Made by a program: the position numbers and the translations under genes. A stretch of DNA of 59,262 bases from Trichodesmium sp. MAG_R03 (GTDB lineage: Bacteria; Cyanobacteriota; Cyanobacteriia; Cyanobacteriales; Microcoleaceae): the NCBI GenBank assembly GCA_023356535.1, contig JAKQYF010000003.1:1-59262 (forward strand). The letters run 5' to 3'. How positions within the stretch are numbered: position 1 is the first letter of the stretch; every line of letters starts with the position of its first letter. The notes beneath the pieces were generated by a model. That model was not told where the DNA came from. It was given only the letters and a program-made list of their open reading frames with translations, and searched no databases. Shown one piece after another: positions 47,801 through 56,092 of the stretch.

Positions 47801-48096
47801 GCCATATTTGGGAGATGGCAGCTTTAATTCATTACTAAGGAAAAGAGACCATTCATTTTTACTTATAGTCATTCCGAACAAGAATGGGATACTTTTTCAG
47901 CTAAAAACCCTTTCACAGCAAGAAAATCTTGTCTCAATCTAAATCAGAATGACTATAGATGTCCGGGATGGCGCCTGTTAGACTTTATTTTTACGTTTTT
48001 AGGCGAAGAGTCTGTTTCTACCCAGAGAAAAAAGGCTCCGTTTTGAATAAATTCAGTTTTCCTTTCAGGTATCCAGGTTCCATGGAGAATTTTCAT
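44867..48096 (-). pseudogene. SNF2/Swi2-family helicase, split by a MITE and many mutations
   Basis: The N-terminus MKILHGTWIPERKTEFIQNG is at 48096-47958; after an R4 MITE the frame goes on SKNEWSLFLSNELKLPSP (to 47096). Helicase motifs follow: LADDMGLGKTVQVIAWL (I), [10 protein letters not shown] (II), [17 protein letters not shown] (III), then LLVFTQFTEIGE and [20 protein letters not shown] with RIGQ (V-VI). Lesions seen: frameshift at A7 near 47115, stops near 46975 (TGA), 46860 (TGA), 46640 (TAG), 45600 (TAA) and 45436 (TAG), and indels near 45865 and 45700. Repaired it would be about 1,045 residues, the normal size of this ATP-dependent DNA translocase in cyanobacteria. Confidence 0.88.
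47864..47957 (+). mobile_element. R4 MITE inserted in the SNF2 gene
   Basis: 94 bp, TATAGTCATTCCGAACAAG to CAGAATGACTATA. With a TA duplication its removal leaves CCGGACATCTAAGTAAAAAT, in frame on the minus strand (PGHLSKNEWS). Its terminal repeat also supplies an in-frame ATG. Confidence 0.92.
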
Positions 48097-48162
48097 TTCT
48101 AAAAAATTTAGGACTATAAACTGTATTGTAAATATGATATACTTTAATTAATTAATATACTC

Positions 48163-48290
48163 TAGCAATCCTATCTGATTTGCCAGAGAAATGAGCTGTT
48201 TTAAGGCAGGAGGTAGAAGGCAGGAGGAATAGGATTTGGAGCAATTTTTTAAGAAGGCGTGTAATTTTACATAATGATTTAGGATTGCTA
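48163..48290 (+). mobile_element. R5-like element
   Basis: TAGCAATCCTATCTG and TTTAGGATTGCTA are inverted ends; the interior is unlike the R5 copies at 32.5-33.3 kb. Confidence 0.6.
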
Positions 48291-48348
48291 TCTCGTTATC
48301 AAACAAAGTGATGATCGCAGTACTGATCATTGATGAGTTAAACTAAAC

Positions 48349-48845
48349 AGGGTTTGCTGAGTGCGATTCGTTGAGCCAAAGAAGCCTTTATGCAACATGG
48401 TTCACATCTCTCAAATGATTAATAGTCATCAGGGATGATAACTCACATATTCTTAGAGGCTAAATTCCTCTCCTATACGTTAGGGAGTGACTTCATAAAT
48501 CAGGTTTAAGGGGGTAGGGTCCATTTCTCTCAGTGCATGGCCTAAATGTATCCAAAAGCTAAAGGAATATAGCCGAAGCTGCAAGAGTTGTCTGTCATGG
48601 AGACGCAAATTCTCCCATCGACTCTATCAAAAGTCTTTTCAGGGAGAGAGTAGGGAGTAGTAAATAGGGAATAGGGAGTCACGATAAAAGGAATTTATAG
48701 AGGAGGTAGTACTAAGAATTATCTCTTTCTTTTCTGTCATGGTCAGCCAGAAATCCTAACCTTTTTGAGCTTAAACCACCGAAAAGCTGGTACTTTTTAC
48801 CACAAAAAAAGGCTAAAGCCTTTAGATGTCAATGCTTTTAGCTTA
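48349..48845 (+). mobile_element. R1 MITE copy h, split by a group II intron derivative
   Basis: The left repeat AGGGTTTGCTGA (48349-48360) is directly followed by intron sequence; R1 resumes as AAAAGTCTTTTCAGGG and continues to the TCAATGCTTTTAGCTTA end. The right TIR is lost. Confidence 0.8.
48361..48628 (+). ncRNA. ORF-less, shrunken group II intron derivative
   Basis: It starts with GTGCG, the group II 5' consensus, and ends ATCGACTCTATC like the intron at the window start (last 20 bases shared, CTCCCATCGACTCTATCAAA). At 268 nt it is too short for a functional intron; the domain V arms near 48569-48602 no longer pair well. It is best read as an internally deleted intron. Confidence 0.65.
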
Positions 48846-49027
48846 CATTCTCCACGTCAAAATGTAGCATAAAAATATAAGTCAAAAGTCACGCATTCAA
48901 AAGTAAGAAGAAAATTATAGTGGTCAATAGGAGTCAACGATTCAATTGAGTTTTCCACTATTTTTAACTTTTGGAAATACTACCCTTGACAATTTTTCCT
49001 TTTCCTTAACTTGTAACCAATGGAAGT

Positions 49028-49232
49028 GGATAAGGACGTTGCATGCAACGTCCGTACAAAGGAACAGGGAATTTATAGAGGAGGTAGTCAAATATATTTG
49101 TTCCTTGATTTTTCTGCTATGGGAGCGCAAAAAATACTAACTTTTTAAGTTTGAAGGAGCGAAAACCAAATAGTTTTTTCGACCCTAAAAAGGCTAAAAC
49201 CTTTATGTGTCAATTACGTGTCAATGTTTTTT
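49028..49232 (+). mobile_element. R1 MITE copy i, partial, at the desA 3' end
   Basis: It begins in the GGACGTTGCATGCAACGTCC hairpin, keeps the CAGGGAATTTATAGAGGAGG and TTCCTTGATTTTTCTGCTAT segments and ends with TTATGTGTCAAT. Both TIRs are missing. It overlaps the last codons of desA. Confidence 0.75.
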
Positions 49233-50308
49233 TCCTTTTTCCTAACTTCAATTAATGGGAGGCTTTGCTGAACATCATATTCTTTAAAAGTCAGATAAAA
49301 CTTAGTCTGATCATATAAATGACACTTATCTGTGATCTCTTTTATTAAAGACCAAGAAAATTTAGTTTCATAAAGTTTATCTCCCCAATTATCCTTCAAA
49401 ATTTTATGTGCTTGCCTCAGATTATATGAAGGAATTCCTGTTGAGATATGATGGGGAATATGCACATTAATATCATGGCAAAGAAACTCTACCCAACGGG
49501 GATAATCACAATGTACTGTACCAAATAATTGAGCTTCCAATTCATTCCACTCTGGCGCAGGATTAAAGGGAATTTCTGGTACTGTGTGGTGAACAATAGT
49601 AAATGTACTCATCCAGAAATGGTATACTAACCAAGGCATTAACCAAAACTTGACTAAACCCCACAGACCAACTGTAGCTATTAACAAAGGAAAGGCGATC
49701 GTGCTAAACCCAAAAACTACCAATGCAGAAAACTTGATATTTTCCCTATCCTTTTTCTCGAATTTTCTCCAATCAAAATGCACAAGTGCCCAGTGAGCAA
49801 TGGAAGCTAACCACCAAAGTTTACCACGCATAACCCTATACACTAACTGCACAAAACTACTAGCAGCCTCATAATTTTCTGGATACCAAGGTTGCCAAGC
49901 ATTGTCTTCGCCCATCTTATTCGTATGTTTGTGGTGATGATTATGGCCTATTCGCCAACCATGAAAGGGATAAATTAAGGGTAAAAATACCAAGTGACCA
50001 ACTAGATCATTTACCCACCTACGGTTAGCAAAGGAGCGATGACCGCAGTCATGACCAATGACAAAAAACCCTGTTAATGCAGTGCCAGTATAAACCCAAA
50101 GTAGGGGCAATAGAAACCAAGGTGTAGTTATTAATCCCCAATAGCCTAAAACAACCATAAATATATTGGTTATCACCATTGTCCATGTTTTCCATCGATT
50201 TTTGATGAAAACTTCACTAGGCAGAGTTTTGACAATATCTTTTATCTTGAGTTGGTGGTTTTGACCATTAGAATTTTCATGAGCGGATGCTCCAATTAAT
50301 ACAGTCAT
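49214..50308 (-). CDS. desA: Delta-12 acyl-lipid fatty acid desaturase
   Basis: A thylakoid and plasma-membrane di-iron desaturase inserting the delta-12 double bond, important for cold acclimation. 364 residues with the three histidine boxes: HDCGH at 86-90, HNHHH at 122-126 and HIPHH at 283-287. Membrane segments lie around 45-95 and 190-240. The surrounding [17 protein letters not shown] and [14 protein letters not shown] match DesA more than DesB. The last residues (KNIDT) and the stop codon come from a neighbouring R1 MITE. Start ATG 50308 fits the family. Confidence 0.93.
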   Translation of the reverse strand: MTVLIGASAHENSNGQNHQLKIKDIVKTLPSEVFIKNRWKTWTMVITNIFMVVLGYWGLITTPWFLLPLLWVYTGTALTGFFVIGHDCGHRSFANRRWVNDLVGHLVFLPLIYPFHGWRIGHNHHHKHTNKMGEDNAWQPWYPENYEAASSFVQLVYRVMRGKLWWLASIAHWALVHFDWRKFEKKDRENIKFSALVVFGFSTIAFPLLIATVGLWGLVKFWLMPWLVYHFWMSTFTIVHHTVPEIPFNPAPEWNELEAQLFGTVHCDYPRWVEFLCHDINVHIPHHISTGIPSYNLRQAHKILKDNWGDKLYETKFSWSLIKEITDKCHLYDQTKFYLTFKEYDVQQSLPLIEVRKKEKNIDT

Positions 50309-50710
50309 AAATTGTTTAAATTCCCCGTTTTTTTTGATAATTATGCAGTAAATTTATGATTCCGAAAAATTATACCAGCTCAAAAATTTTGCTGGGGGTT
50401 TTGACCACAGAAAGTTTTTACAGCTAATAATCAGAATTAATATTATTCCGTGAATATTAGTAAGTTTTGTTTGTTCAAAACAACCCTGTATGTAGGAAAA
50501 CTCTTCTTTTTATGTCAAAAATTACGCGCTAGCGCTATATATGGTGTATTTTTGTGATTATTTCATATATTTAAACTGCCATTATTTCCTTTACATAAGC
50601 CTTGCATATCATAATCTTTGTACTATCTAGATAAATTAATTACTTTTGTTACTTCTTTTTTGTTGGCCAAGTTTAGTCATAAATCAACTTCACAATTTTT
50701 ATGAATTGAC
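50309..50710. other. Upstream region of desA
   Basis: Holds a degenerate R3-like stretch near 50515-50605 (ATTACGCGCTAGCGC...TACATAAGCC). No gene is seen. The desA promoter should lie in the first 150 bases beside 50309. Confidence 0.4.
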
Positions 50711-50962
50711 TTATTTTTCAACCTGTGAGACTAAGTTTCGTTCTCTGATAGTTCGTAATTCTAATAAGAGAGTTTCTATTTCTGCCTCAAGATGAAGCAA
50801 TTTAACTTGTTGATCTTTTTGATATAAGGACTTCATCTTTTCTAAGGTAAGGGTTTGATTGGTTGATTTTCCTGAACCATTTACTCTTGTAGCAGTATCT
50901 AAAGAATGATAAGATTTGGACAAACTAGATGTGCTGTCAGAAATCAGTAAGTTACTAGCCAT
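50711..50962 (-). CDS. Small conserved coiled-coil protein
   Basis: 83 residues. The first half is Ser/Thr-rich and probably disordered; the second (TLTLEKMKSLYQKDQQVKLL, HLEAEIETLLLELRTIRERN) is one long amphipathic helix with a leucine heptad. It resembles small cyanobacterial proteins of unknown role. The ATG has no strong ribosome binding site. Confidence 0.6.
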   Translation of the reverse strand: MASNLLISDSTSSLSKSYHSLDTATRVNGSGKSTNQTLTLEKMKSLYQKDQQVKLLHLEAEIETLLLELRTIRERNLVSQVEK

Positions 50963-51262
50963 TTATACCTACTTAAAATTATTTTTATTTAAGATTATAG
51001 ATTACAATAAGTTAAGCTATTTAACCTTAATTCCGTGAAAATAATCTCCAAAATTAGGGTTGAGGTTAAAAATTAGCCAATACTAGTAGGTGGAATTTGT
51101 GGGTTGTAACCTACTGATATGAAGGGGTGACGAGACGGCTAAAAACCTATTAGGTAGCAGGTGTCAGGTTTCAGGTGGGGTGGTGATACGGTTTAATTTC
51201 TACTAAAATTCATTACTGCTTTTATTTATTCAATTTTTTAGGCAAAGTGCAAAAAGTCAAGT

Positions 51263-51667
51263 CAGGAATTACCCCACGACACTAATTAGGGCTTGCTGAT
51301 TAATTATAAAAGCATTGACATATAAAAGCTTGAGCCTGATTTAGGTGGCAAAAAGTACTAGCTTTTTGCTGGTAAAAAGCTGAAAAAGTTAGAATTTCGG
51401 GCTGACCATCGCAGAAAAATGGAGGGACAAATACATCCAACTACCTCCTCTACCAATTCCCCATTCCTCTGTAGGGACGTTTCGCTACGCTTCATGAAAC
51501 GCATTTTTGTTATCCAACGTCCCTACTTCTCCTCCTGGGAGATGTTAGAGGTGACTCCCCTACTCCTGAAAAAGACAATTCCTGCAAGCCCTAATTATAG
51601 TGGCATTATCGGCAGCGGAAAAATGACCAATTTTTGCACTATATATAGGGATAAGGTTTAAGTCCTG
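51263..51667. mobile_element. R3-type element interrupted by R1 copy j
   Basis: CAGGAATTACCCCACGACAC at the left and GATAAGGTTTAAGTCCTG at the right are R3-like ends. Flanks are CAAGT/AAAGT. R1 sits inside at 51288-51592. Confidence 0.65.
51288..51592 (-). mobile_element. R1 MITE copy j, complete
   Basis: AGGGCTTGCTGATTAA to TGCAAGCCCT, 305 bp, with exact AATT duplications (51284-51287, 51593-51596). Confidence 0.92.
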
Positions 51668-52453
51668 AAAGTATTGAATTTTCAGCATTCCCAGATCGCT
51701 CATATATCAAGCTGTTATTACCATAGCTACAGAAGACTGTTTTGGTATTAAACACCTCAAACCTAATACCTCTATTCATGTCAGGTTGACTCTCACCCCC
51801 TTAGCTTACTAATATAGTTAAAGTCAGAAGTCATATCAGAAGGGGCGAAGTTAAATTCGCAGCACGGACTAAATATGAACTTTGTTTGTGGTAAAATTTA
51901 AAGATGCGTAAAAAATTAAATTACTACGATTAAAACTATTAATTATACGTTCAACCAAGCTAGTAAGTATGAAACTCCCGTCAAGTAAGTTAGCCGTATT
52001 GATTATTACCTAATCAATATATAATGATAGTGGCTTCGAGAGTATGCCCAACTGGCGGAATATGTTGAAAATCTTGAAAAAGTAATACAGCCCATTTAAT
52101 TAAGGGTAAAGTATAGCTGTCGCAGGTAAAATTCCTGCACTACAAAGGTTTTATTTCAACCCCGCTCACTCGGGCGAGCCCTTCTTGAGTATTTATATTT
52201 CATATGCTTGGAATCTGCCGCAAATCACCATCTTATAATCTAAACCTAATTTATACAAAACACAATACCTATAACTAATTTTAGTAGATTTATTGTGTAG
52301 GAGGGACTTTGACTCGTTCCCAAAGAATATAAATCTGGTTTAGCGAAGAAGAAAAGTTCTTTGGCTGATTTACCCCCTTGCGAAGTGTCAGCTTATAATT
52401 CGTCTAATTTTAGTCTGAAGAGTAGTCAAAGTAAACAATTCAAAACTTTAAAG

Positions 52454-53554
52454 ATGACCTTAACATTGTCCCCTTCTCAGTTAAAATTACAAAGTTGGCC
52501 GGGTTTGATCGAGGCTTATAGATCCTATCTACCTGTGACAGAAGAAACTCCTGTGGTGTCACTGCAAGAAGGTAATACTCCTCTGATTCCTGTGCCAGCG
52601 ATCGCCCATCAAGTAGGTAGACAGGTAGAAGTATTTGTTAAATATGATGGCCTTAATCCCACAGGTAGTTTCAAAGATAGGGGCATGACTTTAGCCATAT
52701 CTAAAGCTAAAGAGGCAGGAACTAAAGCAGTAATCTGTGCCAGTACGGGCAATACTTCTGCTTCTGCTGCAGCTTACGCTAGACGAGGTGGGATGAGAGC
52801 TTTTGTTTTAATCCCTGATGGTTATGTCGCTCTAGGAAAGTTAGCCCAAGCTTTGTTATATGGAGCTCAAGTTTTGGCAATCAAGGGAAACTTTGACCAA
52901 GCCCTAAAAATTGTCCAGGATGTGGCTAATGAATATCCCGTAACTTTGGTCAATTCAGTTAATCCCTATCGTCTGGATGGTCAAAAAACAGGGGCCTTTG
53001 AGGTAATAGATGCTTTAGGTGATGCCCCAGATTGGTTGTGTATTCCCGTGGGAAATGCAGGGAATATTACAGCATATTGGATGGGATTTTGTCAATACCA
53101 TAAAAATGAAAAATGCGATCGCCTGCCAAAAATGATGGGCTTTCAGGCTGCAGGGGCAGCACCTATTGTTAAAGGCCGTCCTATAGCTCACCCAGAAACA
53201 GTGGCCAGTGCTATTAGGATTGGTAACCCTGCTAGTTGGGAAAAAGCTATAGCTGCTCAAAAAGCTAGTCAGGGAGGTTTTACTGCTGTTACCGATGAGG
53301 AAATATTAGAAGCTTATCGTTTGCTAGCTTCTAATGAAGGAATTTTTTGTGAGCCTGCTAGTGCCGCTTCTGTTGCTGGTTTACTCAAGGTTAAAGACCA
53401 AGTTCCCAGAGGAGCAAAGATAGTTTGTGTACTTACTGGCCATGGCCTTAAAGATCCAGATGTAGCGATTAAACATAGCTATAATGATCACTTTTTCGAG
53501 GGAATAGAGCCAACAATAGAGGCAGTTGCTAAAATTATTGTGAGGGATATGTAG
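52454..53554 (+). CDS. thrC: Threonine synthase
   Basis: PLP enzyme converting O-phosphohomoserine to threonine, cytoplasmic. From ATG 52454 it has 366 residues, the usual size; the open frame runs 31 codons further to TTG 52361, without motif support. The start [20 protein letters not shown] and [12 protein letters not shown] lead to the PLP lysine (Lys74) in [26 protein letters not shown] binds phosphate, and [13 protein letters not shown] is the C-terminal signature. Confidence 0.95.
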   Translation: MTLTLSPSQLKLQSWPGLIEAYRSYLPVTEETPVVSLQEGNTPLIPVPAIAHQVGRQVEVFVKYDGLNPTGSFKDRGMTLAISKAKEAGTKAVICASTGNTSASAAAYARRGGMRAFVLIPDGYVALGKLAQALLYGAQVLAIKGNFDQALKIVQDVANEYPVTLVNSVNPYRLDGQKTGAFEVIDALGDAPDWLCIPVGNAGNITAYWMGFCQYHKNEKCDRLPKMMGFQAAGAAPIVKGRPIAHPETVASAIRIGNPASWEKAIAAQKASQGGFTAVTDEEILEAYRLLASNEGIFCEPASAASVAGLLKVKDQVPRGAKIVCVLTGHGLKDPDVAIKHSYNDHFFEGIEPTIEAVAKIIVRDM

Positions 53555-53710
53555 TTAGCTAAAAACCTTAATAAACTATTGTAATAGACATCTCCAGAAA
53601 AGGTTCTCATATCCTGAAGCAACCGTCCTAAATTTGGTATTTTTGGAGAAGTCTAATAGTTTTTCGTTTTTGAGTAACAGGAAAAAATTAGGAGAAAAGC
53701 TTTCTTGTGA

Positions 53711-54229
53711 TTAGGCTTGAGTTTTTAGCTGAAGATTGGAAGTAGTTTCTGATTTTTGCTGTTTAGCTGCTTTGGCTTTGGCCAAAAGGTCTACTGTATC
53801 TGCTAAGGCATTTGTCAAACTTATACGAGTATTTGCATGACTGGTTTGCTCTTGCTGGAGAGCTTCTGTTAATTCTTGGACTTTTTCAGCACAGCGATCG
53901 CGTTCTTGACTCACCTCAATAATTTTGGCCTTCAATTCATCCAAGGTTTGTAAATTTTCGATTTGCTTTTCAATAGTTGTTATACTTTCATCTCCATCGT
54001 CTTTAACAGAGGAAAAACCCTCTTGCAAGTTCTGCACTTTGATTTTTAAGTTATCAATAGTTTCTTGACTCTGTTGAGTTTCATTTCTTCGTTGTTGAGC
54101 TTCAGTATTGTATAGTTGACGCCACTTAGAAGCAGTATTTTCAGTAGCATTTAATTCTGTTTGTAGTTCGATTATTTTTTGTTGAAGAGCTTGAATTTCA
54201 TTAAACCACGGGGTTATATCCTTAGTCAT
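53711..54229 (-). CDS. Coiled-coil protein of unknown function
   Basis: 172 residues, almost entirely heptad repeats: IQALQQKIIELQTELNATEN, IDNLKIKVQNLQEGF and VQELTEALQQEQTSHANTRI, Gln/Glu-rich with an aromatic-poor core and no membrane segment. Cyanobacteria carry similar small coiled-coil proteins downstream of thrC-type genes. It is convergent with thrC. No function can be given. Confidence 0.7.
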   Translation of the reverse strand: MTKDITPWFNEIQALQQKIIELQTELNATENTASKWRQLYNTEAQQRRNETQQSQETIDNLKIKVQNLQEGFSSVKDDGDESITTIEKQIENLQTLDELKAKIIEVSQERDRCAEKVQELTEALQQEQTSHANTRISLTNALADTVDLLAKAKAAKQQKSETTSNLQLKTQA

Positions 54230-54479
54230 ATCATATTTGAGATTCTAGGGTGTCCATTTAATTGAGTTATATTTTTAAGTTAGGTTACCATTTCAATCTT
54301 AAACTAGTTTCAACTAAAAATCCTTAACTTACAAGCATTATAGTCTAATTTTACCCGTTCAGTTGTACAAGTCCCACTAAGTAGGTAGAAATCAATAAAT
54401 GTTAAAACAAAAAAATCTGAAAAAGAACTCACCAAGCAATTTCTCAACAAATTATCACCATTTTCAGCATTAATGTGAG

Positions 54480-54679
54480 TAGAAGCTTCTAATTTGTTTC
54501 GTTTATATGTTTTTCATTTTGGCAATTATAACCGAATTTATGGAACTATTGGTGCCTTTATTATTTTGTTGTTGTGGTTATATATTAGTTCATTTTTAGT
54601 GTTAATTGGAGCACAATTAAATGTAACAGTAGAAGAAGTAATGGCAAGGGACAGCGCAATTATAAAGGGGAAAAAATAG
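54480..54679 (+). pseudogene. YihY/BrkB-family membrane protein, C-terminal fragment
   Basis: LYVFHFGNYNRIYGTIGAFI and LLWLYISSFLVLIGAQLN are the last two conserved blocks of YihY/BrkB proteins (NFGNYNxxYGSxGAxI, LLWLYxSSxxLLxGAELN). The upstream six helices are absent, so only about 60 codons of a lost gene remain. Confidence 0.75.
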
Positions 54680-54708
54680 CATGAGGAAATATCTGAAAAA
54701 AGTTGTAG

Positions 54709-54900
54709 TTAGCGTTGTCTTTGTAAGAGACTAATAATGCCAGTTACTATGGAAATAAAAATTAGAAATAAAAGCACTCCTCCTGGTAAAAATGAGATAA
54801 TTTTCCACCCTCTTAAGAGCCATACTAATAAAGTTAAAATGGTAAGAAGACCACAAACATAAGAAAATTGTGGAATAAAAAAGTTGTAATTTTTGCTCAT
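54709..54900 (-). CDS. Small two-TM membrane protein
   Basis: 63 residues, MSKNYNFFIPQFSYVCGLLT with helices at about 13-28 and 38-58 (VLLFLIFISIVTGIISLL) joined by a Trp/Gly turn, and a basic RQR end. It looks real by composition and start but has no family I can name. It is convergent with the YihY remnant. Confidence 0.5.
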   Translation of the reverse strand: MSKNYNFFIPQFSYVCGLLTILTLLVWLLRGWKIISFLPGGVLLFLIFISIVTGIISLLQRQR

Positions 54901-55135
54901 TTATTTTAGCTAATATGAATATATAGTATTTTTATTTGGCATGTGAAAAACTCGTGCTATAAAAAAGGCAATAGGTTTAAGGGCACTGTTAAAATAGTAA
55001 AGAAGGAAAAAAGCATTAAACAGTGAGAAAACCAGGATATAAAGTATTCGTTATCAGGGCTTTTTTCTAAGAATTATAAAAAATCTGAATATAGATTTAC
55101 ATCTTATTTGAAAAAAAACAATATACACTTTCTTA
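54901..55135. other. Short spacer, lost 3' part of the ATPase gene
   Basis: No continuation of the ATPase C-terminus is found here in any minus-strand frame. AT-rich with no hairpin. Confidence 0.35.
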
Positions 55136-56092
55136 TTACAAATGAACTTTTTTAGGGTCAATTTTTCCTCTATAAACTGTTAATCTAATTCCATTTAAAA
55201 CATGGTCGCTATGAGTTTCAACTACAATTTGCACTCCACAACTAGCAGCAAGAGCTAATAATTCTCCCATTTTTGCTTGACCTTTCGGATGAAGATGTGC
55301 TTCCGGATTTTCTATTATAATTAAAGTTTCAGGTGGGGATGAAAGAATCGCTACAATAATTGGTAAAGTGTAACTAATTCCAAATCCAACATTAGTAGAA
55401 CGATAAGGATTACTATCTCCATAATAATACTGAAGACTGATTAAATCTATATCTTGTTTAACATTTATTTGTAAGTGTGTACCAGGGCTAATTTCTCCCA
55501 TCCAAGCTTCAACTTGATCTCTTAAAACTAGGGATTTTGCTTGTGGATGTCCTAAGCTATGATTTGGTATAGTTTTACTTTCATTGACAGATAAAAAATG
55601 GGCTGTATATTCTCCTTTAGTGCCTAAATTTTCTAGTTGTTTAACTTGGAAATATGACATTTCTAAAAATAAGCGAGGACCTAAACGTTCAGCTTGCAGA
55701 TAGTGAAATTTTTTATTAAAAAGACTGGATTTATAAATATCAGAAGTAACAGATGGCGAGTCAAGATTTAGAACATCTTTTTCTCGGTCGTAAGAGAAAT
55801 TCCAAATTCCTCGAACGCCATTTTGCCAGATAATTTCAAAGCTAATAAAATCGTCTTTTGCTCCTTCAAATAGTACATCTTGAGCAGTACCTATAGAAAT
55901 TAATTCACCATTCAGAGCTAAACCTTGACTTTCAAAGAGACCTTGTTGATAAGATTGACGCATTAATAGTAATGCTTGTAAGACAGAAGATTTGCCAGTG
56001 CTATTCAGACCAGAAAGTAAAGTTAATGGTCTAAATGATAGAGATTGATTAGAAAAAGGTTTAAAATTTTTTAGATTTAACGAACTAATCAT
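55136..56092 (-). CDS. RecF/OLD-like ABC-type ATPase, C-terminally short
   Basis: 318 residues. Walker A is LLSGLNSTGKSSVLQA (about 26-40), an ABC-like Walker B appears as TLIIIENPEAHLHPKGQAKM and a His switch as VETHSDHVLNGIR. This is the DUF3696-type AAA family, usually about 360-380 residues. The protein ends at KKVHL, about 50 residues before the normal end (VHLYxxxR...WPxGFFD). The start overlaps the end of the upstream DUF262 gene by 8 bp, so they are translated together. It could be a slightly truncated but active ATPase or an early pseudogene. Confidence 0.82.
   Translation of the reverse strand: MISSLNLKNFKPFSNQSLSFRPLTLLSGLNSTGKSSVLQALLLMRQSYQQGLFESQGLALNGELISIGTAQDVLFEGAKDDFISFEIIWQNGVRGIWNFSYDREKDVLNLDSPSVTSDIYKSSLFNKKFHYLQAERLGPRLFLEMSYFQVKQLENLGTKGEYTAHFLSVNESKTIPNHSLGHPQAKSLVLRDQVEAWMGEISPGTHLQINVKQDIDLISLQYYYGDSNPYRSTNVGFGISYTLPIIVAILSSPPETLIIIENPEAHLHPKGQAKMGELLALAASCGVQIVVETHSDHVLNGIRLTVYRGKIDPKKVHL

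Larger units (their letters stand above)
48097..49213. other. Intergenic with MITEs and a mini-intron
   Basis: R5-like element, R1 copy h with its intron, and R1 copy i. The 48875-49025 part holds nothing recognisable. Confidence 0.55.
50963..52453. other. Intergenic between the small protein and thrC
   Basis: Includes the nested R3/R1 pair at 51263-51667. The 51700-52350 part has no recognisable gene; an AGGAGGG at about 52301 is not followed by a usable frame. Confidence 0.45.

Noticed and set aside
47096..47881. A separate 261-residue gene next to the helicase
   Set aside because: It is the N-terminal region of the SNF2 gene, and its apparent first codons derive from the R4 MITE.
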